Below, in pieces: positions 1 through 5,021 of a stretch of DNA of 5,021 bases. Positions within the stretch are counted from its first letter, which is position 1, and every line of letters starts with the position of its first letter. Source of the DNA: an uncultured Methanofollis sp. (GTDB lineage: Archaea > Halobacteriota > Methanomicrobia > Methanomicrobiales > Methanofollaceae); the NCBI RefSeq assembly GCF_937919355.1, contig NZ_CALFSA010000055.1, positions 1 through 5,021 of the forward strand, given 5' to 3'. A program made the position numbers and the translations under genes. The notes under the pieces were generated by a model that worked only from the letters and a program-made list of their open reading frames with translations, had not been told where the DNA came from and ran no database searches.

Positions 1-29
1 CGGTTCATCCCCACACGCGTGGGGAACAC
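1..29 (-). CRISPR. Type I-E CRISPR repeat, leader-proximal unit of an array continuing left
   Basis: One full 29-base repeat of the type I-E class, read on the minus strand from 29 down to 1. It starts GTGTT, then has a six-base-pair stem CCCCAC/GTGGGG (positions 24-19 and 14-9) around the loop GCGT (18-15). It ends with the eight-base segment ATGAACCG (8-1). By analogy with known I-E repeats, Cas6e cuts just 3' of the stem, leaving ATGAACCG as the crRNA 5' handle. The stem and loop are the same as I recall for the Thermus thermophilus I-E repeat. The orientation places the leader and cas genes to its right and the first spacer beyond the left edge. Only one repeat is visible, so the array itself is inferred from the cas context and from the repeat's match to the class. 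Confidence 0.9.
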
Positions 30-132
30 TCTTCTCCTTATCATCCCGAGAAGGAAACTTCATTCCATGTACATTTTCCGGACGTCCCTGCGTCCAGGAT
101 CCCTGCTGTTCAGGCAACCGGGGAGAAGAGAT
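30..132 (-). promoter_or_regulatory. CRISPR leader between cas2 and the first repeat
   Basis: This non-coding stretch of about 100 bases separates the cas2 stop codon from the first repeat, which is where a leader sits in I-E loci. Leaders carry the array promoter and the signals that direct Cas1-Cas2 to insert spacers at the first repeat; here the junction is at 29/30. Visible structure: an inverted repeat CTTCTC (31-36) / GAGAAG (48-53) directly next to the repeat; the palindromes ATGTACAT (67-74) and GGACGTCC (80-87); and a short GC stem GGACG (80-84) / CGTCC (91-95). I see no IHF consensus and no clear bacterial -35/-10 pair or archaeal TATA box, so the promoter is not located. The leader role is inferred from position. 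Confidence 0.75.
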
Positions 133-444
133 TCAGCGTCCTGCATCCTCTCCTCCCTCTTCGGGGAGAAATGAGATGAACTTTACGCCATCCATATCTT
201 TTGGCACGCGACGGTTGTCGCCCGTCATAACAAAGTCATATCCGGCGTCGTTACGCTCCTGCCAGATCATCACGGCACTCCCCTCCTCGATGCCGGCCAG
301 GACCTGATCCCAGATCATCTCCCGCACCCGCACCGAATAGGTCCCGACATAGACCCCACTCCGCACCTCGACGAGCCAGAGGGCGAGACGGCCCCGCAGT
401 CGCGGTGGGGCGTTCTCGACGGCGACGACTATCAGGGTTCCCAC
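133..444 (-). CDS. cas2: CRISPR-associated protein Cas2, type I-E (CasE-type adaptation subunit)
   Basis: Cas2 forms the central dimer of the Cas1-Cas2 integrase that captures protospacers and inserts them at the leader end of the array. The 103-residue product follows the I-E Cas2 pattern throughout: an N-terminal strand GTLIVVAVENAPPRLRGRL (residues 2-20), then LWLVEVRSGVYVG (22-34), REMIWDQ (41-47) and a C-terminal NRRVPKDMDG...SFLP segment (77-94). The start is a GTG at 444, chosen because GGAGG lies seven bases upstream and the protein then begins at the usual family position; no ATG fits. It overlaps the cas1 end by 13 bases, suggesting coupled translation. It extends about nine acidic/glycine-rich residues beyond the SFLP end typical of E. 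coli Cas2 (94 residues). The same frame stays open far upstream inside cas1, but that part is not Cas2. Confidence 0.95.
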   Translation of the reverse strand: MGTLIVVAVENAPPRLRGRLALWLVEVRSGVYVGTYSVRVREMIWDQVLAGIEEGSAVMIWQERNDAGYDFVMTGDNRRVPKDMDGVKFISFLPEEGGEDAGR

Positions 445-1331
445 GGGTCCTCCTCCGGGATCGCCGGGGGCAGAGCATCGGACGGGGCTTCCGGGATCGA
501 AAGACCCCCTGCGGCGAGAACCTCGTCGATGAGGGGTATGACCCGCTCCAGCAACCTGCTTGAACGGAATGCATCCCGGCAGGCAAGCCTCGTCTCCCTT
601 TCCGGGTCGACCGGGTGACGTGCGGCTGTTGCAAATGCCGCCGGCACTACAGTCTCGAATTTGACCAGGTCCGCAATGTCGTAGACAAATGAGAGGGGCT
701 TTCCTGTGTGGATAAACCCGATCGCCGCCGAATACCCCGATGCCAGCACCGCTGCCTCGCAGATCCCGTACAGGCATGCTGTCGCTGAACTGAGACACCG
801 GTTCGGGACATCTCCACTCCCCCAGTCGGTTGCGTCGTACTCCCGCCTGTTCCACCGCACCCTGTACCGCTTGGCCAGGTTCTCGTACATCCGTCTCACC
901 CGTGCCCCCTCCATCCCGCGAAGTTGGTTCACCGAGTAACTGGCGGGCACCTCCTCCCCGAACCTGACCTCGTACATCTTCCGCACCACCCGCAGCCGCG
1001 CATCCTCGTCGAGAGCGAGTTGTGCCTGATACAGGAGGCGGTCTGAACGTGCGCCACCCGGCCTCCCCGAGGAGTAGAGGCGAACCCCCGCCTCTCCGAC
1101 CCACACGAGCAGGCAACCGACCCGCGCCGCCAGTACAACCGCTGCATGGGAAACCCGCGTCCCGGGTTCAAGCATCAGGCAGGCCACACCGCCGACCGGG
1201 ATCTGAGTCCTGATGCCATTCACATCGACCAGGACAAAGGCCCCGTCTATGACATCAAGTTCGCCCTTTTCGAGAAAAATGAGGGTAAGTCGTTCTTTCA
1301 GGGGAATAGGGCGGACAGGTGGGAGGATCAT
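432..1331 (-). CDS. cas1: CRISPR-associated endonuclease/integrase Cas1, type I-E
   Basis: Cas1 is the catalytic subunit of the spacer-integration complex; it joins protospacer 3' ends to the repeat by a transesterification resembling that of transposases. The 299-residue product matches I-E Cas1 end to end: PIPLKER near the N-terminus, VIDGAFVLVD, IPVGGVACLMLEPGTRVSHAA, VWVGEAGVRLYSSGRPGGARSD, LRGMEGARVR, and IGFIHTGKPLSFVYDIADLVKFETV. With the start at 1331 the metal-binding residues fall at Glu141, His208, Asp218 and Asp221, the same numbers as in E. coli Cas1. An in-frame ATG at 1337 directly abuts the Shine-Dalgarno GAGGT, whereas 1331 has six bases of spacing, so 1331 is preferred. The C-terminus is a proline- and acid-rich tail. 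It starts nine bases after cas6e ends and overlaps cas2. Confidence 0.97.
   Translation of the reverse strand: MILPPVRPIPLKERLTLIFLEKGELDVIDGAFVLVDVNGIRTQIPVGGVACLMLEPGTRVSHAAVVLAARVGCLLVWVGEAGVRLYSSGRPGGARSDRLLYQAQLALDEDARLRVVRKMYEVRFGEEVPASYSVNQLRGMEGARVRRMYENLAKRYRVRWNRREYDATDWGSGDVPNRCLSSATACLYGICEAAVLASGYSAAIGFIHTGKPLSFVYDIADLVKFETVVPAAFATAARHPVDPERETRLACRDAFRSSRLLERVIPLIDEVLAAGGLSIPEAPSDALPPAIPEEDPWEP
450..456 (-). promoter_or_regulatory. Shine-Dalgarno site of cas2
   Basis: The minus strand reads GGAGGAGG just before the GTG at 444, with GGAGG seven bases from the start codon. This site lies inside the cas1 coding region and is the main reason for accepting a GTG start for cas2. Confidence 0.65.
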
Positions 1332-1337
1332 TCCCAT

Positions 1338-1343
1338 ACCTCA
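1338..1343 (-). promoter_or_regulatory. Shine-Dalgarno site of cas1 containing the cas6e stop codon
   Basis: The minus strand reads TGAGGT. The first three bases are the cas6e stop codon (1343-1341), and GAGGT lies six bases before the ATG at 1331. A ribosome ending cas6e would sit on the start site of cas1, which suggests coupled translation. Confidence 0.6.
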
Positions 1344-2024
1344 GAGGGGGCGGACAAGGATGAGTCCGCATCCGAAACTCTTCGCCGGCCCGACACCCGA
1401 GTAAAGCGTCTCTTCAAATCTTTCCGGGTCTGTGACAGTCAGGACACCGGTGAAGTCGATGGTGCTGATCGTCACCTTTGCACCATTATTCCACTTCCTG
1501 AAACGGTGCTGCCGGTAGCCATCAGCTCTGATCAATCCTTCATCGATGGAAAATCCGAGCCTATCAGCCCGGGAAGCAAGCCAGGCATTTCCCTCTCTCT
1601 GGATGAGCATAGCCTCTGTCGGTCTGGCCTCTGGCGGACATCCAGACTGTTCAAGCAGGGCCTTTGCGTCCATCACCACGTCATGCCTGTGCTGGTTGCC
1701 TTTTTCATCCCTCTTTGTCCGGATCGGGTTGGCCCGGAGGGTGAAACCTAGCCGCTGCCCTTTCCAGAGAGAGGGCCTGTACTCCTTCTGTTCGATCTCC
1801 CAGATCCCATCAAGGTCCACGGGTTCTGCGGTGGATACGGCATATATCTGGGGGGAACGCTCCTGCATGTCCATGCGGTAGATGAAGTCCCGGTCCTTCC
1901 TGGAACCGTCAGAGAAGATACGCCAGACCATGGCGTGGACCTCGTAGGGGTTCCTGACCGCTCGCCAGAATGCGGGCGAGCGGGTCACGTCACCCTTCAG
2001 CCGGATCCTGTAGATGAATGGCAT
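1341..2024 (-). CDS. cas6e: CRISPR RNA endoribonuclease Cas6e (Cse3/CasE)
   Basis: Cas6e binds the repeat hairpin, cuts the array transcript 3' of the stem, and stays on the crRNA 3' end as a Cascade subunit. The 227-residue product (E. coli about 199) shows the family hallmarks: an N-terminal strand FIYRIRLKG; NPYEVHAMVWRIF with Tyr27 and His30 spaced like the Tyr23/His26 active-site pair of Thermus Cse3; LRANPIRTKRDEKG...RHDVV (about 96-117); WLASRADRLGF (148-158); and the C-terminal glycine-rich loop GVGPAKSFGCGL (210-221) that contacts RNA. Two adjacent ATGs exist at 2027 and 2024. GGGGTGA lies only one base before the first but four before the second, so 2024 is preferred, though not firmly; from 2027 the overlap with the cas5e stop would be a classic ATGA. 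Confidence 0.95.
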   Translation of the reverse strand: MPFIYRIRLKGDVTRSPAFWRAVRNPYEVHAMVWRIFSDGSRKDRDFIYRMDMQERSPQIYAVSTAEPVDLDGIWEIEQKEYRPSLWKGQRLGFTLRANPIRTKRDEKGNQHRHDVVMDAKALLEQSGCPPEARPTEAMLIQREGNAWLASRADRLGFSIDEGLIRADGYRQHRFRKWNNGAKVTISTIDFTGVLTVTDPERFEETLYSGVGPAKSFGCGLILVRPL

Positions 2025-2779
2025 CATCTCACCCCTGCCGGGATCTCTATCCGTGCTTCATGCTCATCTCTCTCCGCAAAGAGTCTCTTCATCGTGTCGA
2101 GAGGTACATCCCGCCTCGGTACCGTGTACTCTGCGCCAGTAGCAAAACCGTTCTCTTCACTCCCCTCCCAGCAGAGAATGCCCGTCTCTGTTCTTCCGGG
2201 AACCTGTCTGAGATAGATATCATCATGGAAGGTGACCTTCTCAAGAGCCTCGCGGAGGTTTGCCCCCTTGACCACCTGTGGTTGAAGGGGCAGGGCGAGC
2301 GGGCAGGACTTCCGCCCGAGATAAAGGGCGAAGACCGGATGCCGCAATCCCTCTGCGATCTCAGCCAGCGTGTAGGGGGGATTGGCCCCGGCCTCCCGGA
2401 GACATATTGTATAGATGACGTCGCAGAGATATTCTCGTGTCGAAAGGATCGTACTCAGGTCGTCCCGCGGGATGCTCATCTCTTCTCTTCTCGTGAAAAA
2501 CCTCCAGTGGCGCTTCTTTGCGATCTCGGGGGCGACCTGTGTGGTGTGATAGTCGCGAAGGAGTGTACCCCTCGTATGGGTGATTGACGCCATCAAGTAG
2601 CCATCTCTCAGACATGCCTGCCCCGCGGTATCGTCCCGGCGGATGCCGAGGGCCGCTGCGACGATGCCCAGGACTGCTGATTTCGAGGGACTCCGTTCCG
2701 CAGGCCTGTACTCCCCGACCGCGATCCCGCCCCATGAAACCATCGGTCCGTAGAGACGAAAGACAAGGTACTCAGGCAT
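2024..2779 (-). CDS. cas5e: Cascade subunit Cas5e (CasD)
   Basis: Cas5e is the RAMP-fold Cascade subunit that caps the backbone and holds the crRNA 5' handle next to Cse1. The 251-residue product (E. coli about 224) has the family order: YLVFRLYGPMVSWGG (4-18), the PSKSAVLGIVAAALGIRRDD segment (31-50), DYHTTQ (76-81), TREYLCDVIYTICL (114-127), and HPVFALYLGRKSCPLALPL (147-165). The last of these is a strong Cas5e signature. Two in-frame ATGs are possible, at 2785 and 2779. Neither has a convincing Shine-Dalgarno sequence. I chose 2779 because family members usually place the first strand two or three residues after the start. It overlaps the cas7e end by eight bases (14 if 2785 is used), so translation is probably coupled to cas7e. 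The segment after about residue 185 is less recognisable. Confidence 0.95.
   Translation of the reverse strand: MPEYLVFRLYGPMVSWGGIAVGEYRPAERSPSKSAVLGIVAAALGIRRDDTAGQACLRDGYLMASITHTRGTLLRDYHTTQVAPEIAKKRHWRFFTRREEMSIPRDDLSTILSTREYLCDVIYTICLREAGANPPYTLAEIAEGLRHPVFALYLGRKSCPLALPLQPQVVKGANLREALEKVTFHDDIYLRQVPGRTETGILCWEGSEENGFATGAEYTVPRRDVPLDTMKRLFAERDEHEARIEIPAGVR
2029..2035 (-). promoter_or_regulatory. Shine-Dalgarno site of cas6e
   Basis: GGGGTGA on the minus strand, within the end of cas5e, lies four bases before the ATG at 2024 and one base before the ATG at 2027. The spacing argues for the second ATG as the main start. Confidence 0.5.
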
Positions 2780-3914
2780 GGTCATCAGCGACGAAAGTAA
2801 GGATGTCCCCGAGAGTTCCCTCCCCGGTGACGGCGTTCATTTCTTTACAGGCATCGGCGCATGAACCATAGACCTTTTCCATATTCTCTTTTGTCTTTTT
2901 CATGGCGAGAATTGCGCATTTCAGGTAATCTTCACCTTCAACAGGTTTCAGGAAGGCTACGGCAAGGGACCGCGGTTGTTCTTTCCCCCGCTCGGCAAGG
3001 AGATAGGAAGCGTAGGCCCGCGAGGCGAAACTGTTCTGTTTGCCTTTTGGCCCGACTTTCGCCGCGGCCTCCACGAGGGCCCGGATCGACCTGTCTGCGA
3101 GGCTCTCGTCGCCGCCGAGGTTTTCGACGAGGAGGTCGCGGTTGATGCAGACATACGCGTAAAAGAGACCTGCCGCAAATTCGGCCTGCCCGACGTGTCC
3201 GGCACCGACGCTCTCCTCACCGCGGTTGAGGTCGTCGACGGCTGTGAAGTAGTCATCTTCGACTGCAACTTTGTGGACGGTGATTGCATGGGCGACCTGC
3301 ACGGCAGCTTCCTTGTTGAATGCGGGATTGGATGCGAGCATACGACCGAACATTGCGATGTCGACGGCTGAGCTCTGTTTCCTGAGGAGTGCAAGGTCCT
3401 CTTCAGACGGCTCCCTGCCCTGCTGTGCGAGTCTGGCGATGAGATCGTCTATTGCGGCAACCTCCTCTGGACTGAAATGGACCATCTGTTCAACACAGAG
3501 TGAGTCTTTCTTTTTCTTCAGGGGATCGCCCTCTTCGTCTTTCTCTTTTTTCGGGTTCTTCAGTTTCCCGAAGACGCCCGCAATCTTCTGTGCCCATGCG
3601 ATAGCGTCTTTCTCTTTTACGACCGGTCTGACAACATCCCCCTTCTCCCCATTCAGGAGTGCATCGAGTTTCTTTCCGCTCGAAAGGGCACAGTAGACCT
3701 GCCATCCCATCTCTTTTGTCCTGATGCCGATGTGGCCGGCGAATGCTTCCTGGAATATTTCCGATGTACGCCACGCTCTTTTCAGGCTCTGTGAGGAGAC
3801 ACGGAGCCGTCTGGCCCCGCCCATCATGGCGGTCTTCGGTGTGCCAAGGTCGTCGCGGTTCAGGTTCGACGGGGGATACGATGCAAGGATATGCAACTGG
3901 ATAAATTCGGACAT
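2772..3914 (-). CDS. cas7e: Cascade backbone subunit Cas7e (Cse4/CasC)
   Basis: Cas7e polymerises, normally as six copies, along the crRNA spacer to form the Cascade backbone. The 380-residue product (E. coli about 363) starts with the family hallmark FIQLHILASYPPSNLNRDD (4-22), followed by MGGARRLRVSSQSLKRAWR (31-49), which is the most diagnostic segment. Later come VDIAMFGRM (184-192), AVQVAHAITVHKVAVEDDYFTAVDDL (204-229), GAGHVGQAEFAAGLFYAYV and SFASRAYASYLL. The start is the ATG at 3914 because GAGGTG lies six bases upstream; the GTG at 3923 is in frame but is part of that ribosome site. A lysine/acid-rich stretch at residues 117-137 looks like a surface-loop insertion. It begins ten bases after cse2 ends and overlaps cas5e. 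Confidence 0.97.
   Translation of the reverse strand: MSEFIQLHILASYPPSNLNRDDLGTPKTAMMGGARRLRVSSQSLKRAWRTSEIFQEAFAGHIGIRTKEMGWQVYCALSSGKKLDALLNGEKGDVVRPVVKEKDAIAWAQKIAGVFGKLKNPKKEKDEEGDPLKKKKDSLCVEQMVHFSPEEVAAIDDLIARLAQQGREPSEEDLALLRKQSSAVDIAMFGRMLASNPAFNKEAAVQVAHAITVHKVAVEDDYFTAVDDLNRGEESVGAGHVGQAEFAAGLFYAYVCINRDLLVENLGGDESLADRSIRALVEAAAKVGPKGKQNSFASRAYASYLLAERGKEQPRSLAVAFLKPVEGEDYLKCAILAMKKTKENMEKVYGSCADACKEMNAVTGEGTLGDILTFVADDHA
3507..3566 (-). other. Lysine-rich charged loop in Cas7e (residues 117-136)
   Basis: Within cas7e this segment encodes about twenty residues dominated by lysine, aspartate and glutamate, with a run of four lysines near its end and a Gly-Asp-Pro turn in the middle. 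It sits between a helix ending IAGVFGKL and a segment beginning SLCVEQMVHFSPEE. The composition suggests an exposed flexible loop in the helical part of Cas7e. A role in nucleic-acid contact is possible but only inferred. Confidence 0.5.
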
Positions 3915-3920
3915 TTTTTT

Positions 3921-3927
3921 CACCTCA
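3921..3927 (-). promoter_or_regulatory. Shine-Dalgarno site of cas7e containing the cse2 stop codon
   Basis: The minus strand reads TGAGGTG. The first three bases are the cse2 stop codon (3927-3925), and the site is followed by six adenines and the ATG at 3914. This decides the cas7e start and shows that the in-frame GTG at 3923 belongs to the ribosome site. Confidence 0.7.
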
Positions 3928-4440
3928 TTCTTCAGTTTTTGGAATATGTTCGTAATATTCTTCAGCCCACGCTCTTTTCGTCGTCTGGTTCCACCAGTAT
4001 GCCCCTGCGATCAGACTTGGCAGGTGCGCCTTCCTTTCGGTCTGGCGAATAAGGCGGGTCAGCATCGGGTAGAGTTCCTGATAGTCATAGTCGCCCACCC
4101 GCAGGAGACGACGGAACCGGGGGTCACTGACACGTGGTGATGTTCCCCCGTCTTTCGGGCGGGCGAAGATCTCGGCTGTTGTCGGGGACTCAATATGGTC
4201 ATCCACATGGGACAGTATCCCGGCAACGACTGCAAGGTTTTCTGCATCTAAGTCGTCGGGCATCATCGCTTTCAGGCGGTAATATGCCGGGACAAAGGCG
4301 ACATCTGCCGGCCCGCGGCACCTGCGGAGTTCTGCCCGGTCACCGCGGTGTTTTGGATCCTGTATTTCTGCCCACCACTTCATTGCATTCTTGATCAGGT
4401 CCTGCCGCCTGCTTGTTTTTTGTATCTGGTCTTCTGTCAT
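3925..4440 (-). CDS. cse2: Cascade small subunit Cse2 (CasB)
   Basis: Cse2 forms the dimeric belly of type I-E Cascade and stabilises the target and displaced strands during R-loop formation. The 171-residue product (E. coli about 160) is all-helical in appearance and shows the Cse2 pattern: HRGDRAELRRCRGPADVAFVPAYYRL (31-56), DPRFRRLLRVGDYDYQELYPMLTRLIRQ (106-133), and near the C-terminus AYWWNQTTKRAWAEEYY (147-163). The arginine-rich first motif is the best diagnostic and probably contributes to nucleic-acid binding, as in the family. Its ATG overlaps the cse1 stop as ATGA, and a weak GAAGG lies seven bases upstream, so translation is probably coupled to cse1. It is the least conserved Cascade subunit, and the assignment rests on these motifs together with its position between cse1 and cas7e. 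Confidence 0.95.
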   Translation of the reverse strand: MTEDQIQKTSRRQDLIKNAMKWWAEIQDPKHRGDRAELRRCRGPADVAFVPAYYRLKAMMPDDLDAENLAVVAGILSHVDDHIESPTTAEIFARPKDGGTSPRVSDPRFRRLLRVGDYDYQELYPMLTRLIRQTERKAHLPSLIAGAYWWNQTTKRAWAEEYYEHIPKTEE

Positions 4441-5021
4441 GTTTTCGCCTTCTCTCTCTGTTTCTTCGGGTCCGGGATCCCCAGGTGCCCTCTCGCCGCT
4501 TTGTTTGCCTTCGAAAACGGGTTTCTCAACAACTTCCTCGCGTTGACTGCCCTCCGTGCGTTGATCTCATCGATGAGGTCGATCTGGGAGTATTCGTCGA
4601 AGAGATGTTCCCCCTCTCTTTTCAGGATCCTATACCATTCCTTCCTGAGGGCCATGGTATCTCCTCCTTTTCCCAGGACGGTAACAGCCTCTTCAAGCGA
4701 GCGGTAGAAGTCCCTCTCTGTTGCCTGGTAGAAGCGTGCCGTGGTCACAGAGAGGTCTCCTTTCACGTCGGCGGGATTGTCGAAGAGGGCGACTTTGACG
4801 CACCACCTGACGTTGTTTGCCATCTCTGCCGCAGACTTTACCATGCTGGCAGCGAGGTCTTCCAGTTCTGGCTGGGATTCATCTTCTGCCGAGATGATTG
4901 GCATTGTCCCCTGGTAGTAACAGCGGGGTTTTTTGTTGTCCATGTCAAAACCGAACGCCCACAGGCGCGGCCTGCTGCCGTTGGGTGCGAAGACTTCTCT
5001 GACCCGCCCGGGGGGTGTACG
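4437..5021 (-). CDS. cse1: Cascade large subunit Cse1 (CasA), C-terminal part, cut by the window edge
   Basis: Cse1 is the large Cascade subunit that recognises the PAM and recruits Cas3. Only the last 194 residues are in the window; the frame is open to position 5021 without a stop, so the gene continues to the right (the E. coli protein has about 502 residues). The visible part starts in a segment leading to LWAFGFDMDNKKPRCYYQG (20-38 of the fragment), a conserved Cse1 motif. It continues into helix-rich sequence corresponding to the C-terminal four-helix bundle, with AEMANNVRWCVKVALFDN and ATERDFYRSLEEAV. The ATG at 4943 is internal, because the conserved motif spans it. The C-terminus is lysine-rich (KKQREKAKT). 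It overlaps cse2 as ATGA. Confidence 0.93.
   Translation of the reverse strand, partial: RTPPGRVREVFAPNGSRPRLWAFGFDMDNKKPRCYYQGTMPIISAEDESQPELEDLAASMVKSAAEMANNVRWCVKVALFDNPADVKGDLSVTTARFYQATERDFYRSLEEAVTVLGKGGDTMALRKEWYRILKREGEHLFDEYSQIDLIDEINARRAVNARKLLRNPFSKANKAARGHLGIPDPKKQREKAKT

Noticed and set aside
80..95. GC stem GGACG/CGTCC in the leader as a possible terminator after cas2.
   Set aside because: The stem is only five pairs with a six-base loop and no T-tract follows on the minus strand, so it does not support a terminator call.
445..1116. A long minus-strand open frame running in phase into cas2, giving an apparent protein of 327 residues.
   Set aside because: Only its last 103 codons resemble a family (Cas2). 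The upstream part lies in another frame of cas1, is rich in Gly and Arg as expected of a shadow frame in GC-rich DNA, and a good ribosome site precedes the GTG at 444.
1146..2587. Plus-strand open frames antisense to cas1, cas6e and cas5e (about 201 and 189 codons).
   Set aside because: They lie opposite confidently assigned genes, show no recognisable domain, and are expected as shadows in GC-rich coding DNA.
4437..4943. A separate small gene of 168 codons starting at the ATG at 4943.
   Set aside because: The frame is open through to 5021, and the conserved Cse1 motif WAFGFDMDNKKPRC spans the ATG, so it is an internal methionine of Cse1.
1..5021. A new or hybrid defence system, or an extra gene inserted in the operon.
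   Set aside because: All coding space is used by the standard type I-E genes in standard order with tight junctions. There is no spare gene, insertion sequence, tRNA or frameshift.

Overview
The window is most of a type I-E (E. coli subtype, Cascade) CRISPR-Cas locus. Every gene is on the minus strand, so the transcript runs from high to low coordinates. In transcription order it holds the C-terminal part of cse1/casA (cut by the right edge), cse2/casB, cas7e/casC, cas5e/casD, cas6e/casE, cas1 and cas2. A roughly 100-base leader follows, and one complete 29-base CRISPR repeat lies flush with the left edge. The array itself must continue to the left of the window. The cas3 helicase-nuclease and the N-terminal part of Cse1, normally at the start of such operons, would lie to the right.

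The genes form one tightly packed unit. Five successive junctions either overlap (ATGA overlap for cse1/cse2 and cas5e/cas6e; overlaps of 8 and 13 bases for cas7e/cas5e and cas1/cas2) or are separated by only 9-10 bases (cse2/cas7e, cas6e/cas1). There is no gene-free stretch above 300 bases. I see no internal promoter or convincing terminator. At the two non-overlapping junctions the stop codon of the upstream gene is itself the first part of the Shine-Dalgarno sequence (TGAGGT) of the next gene. These ribosome binding sites lead me to set the starts of cas7e, cas6e and cas1 at the second of two in-frame start codons, and to start cas2 at a GTG.

How the parts work together is known from the family. 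Cas6e cuts the array transcript at the base of the repeat hairpin. Cas5e holds the 5' handle and Cas7e forms the backbone along the spacer. Cse1 recognises the PAM and Cse2 forms the belly of the Cascade surveillance complex, which recruits Cas3 for target destruction. Cas1-Cas2 insert new spacers at the leader-repeat junction, here at about positions 29/30. All the catalytic residues I could check are present: Cas1 Glu141, His208, Asp218 and Asp221; a Cas6e Tyr/His pair. The locus looks intact as far as it is visible.

The organism cannot be fixed from this window. The DNA is GC-rich, arginine codons AGA/AGG are used freely beside CGN, and ribosome binding sites match the CACCUCC end of 16S rRNA. 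I lean weakly towards a GC-rich methanogenic euryarchaeon (Methanomicrobia-like), but a bacterium is not excluded. I found no previously undescribed system. What merits a second look is modest: a lysine-rich charged insert in Cas7e, a leader without a recognisable IHF site, and the stop-codon-embedded ribosome binding sites.
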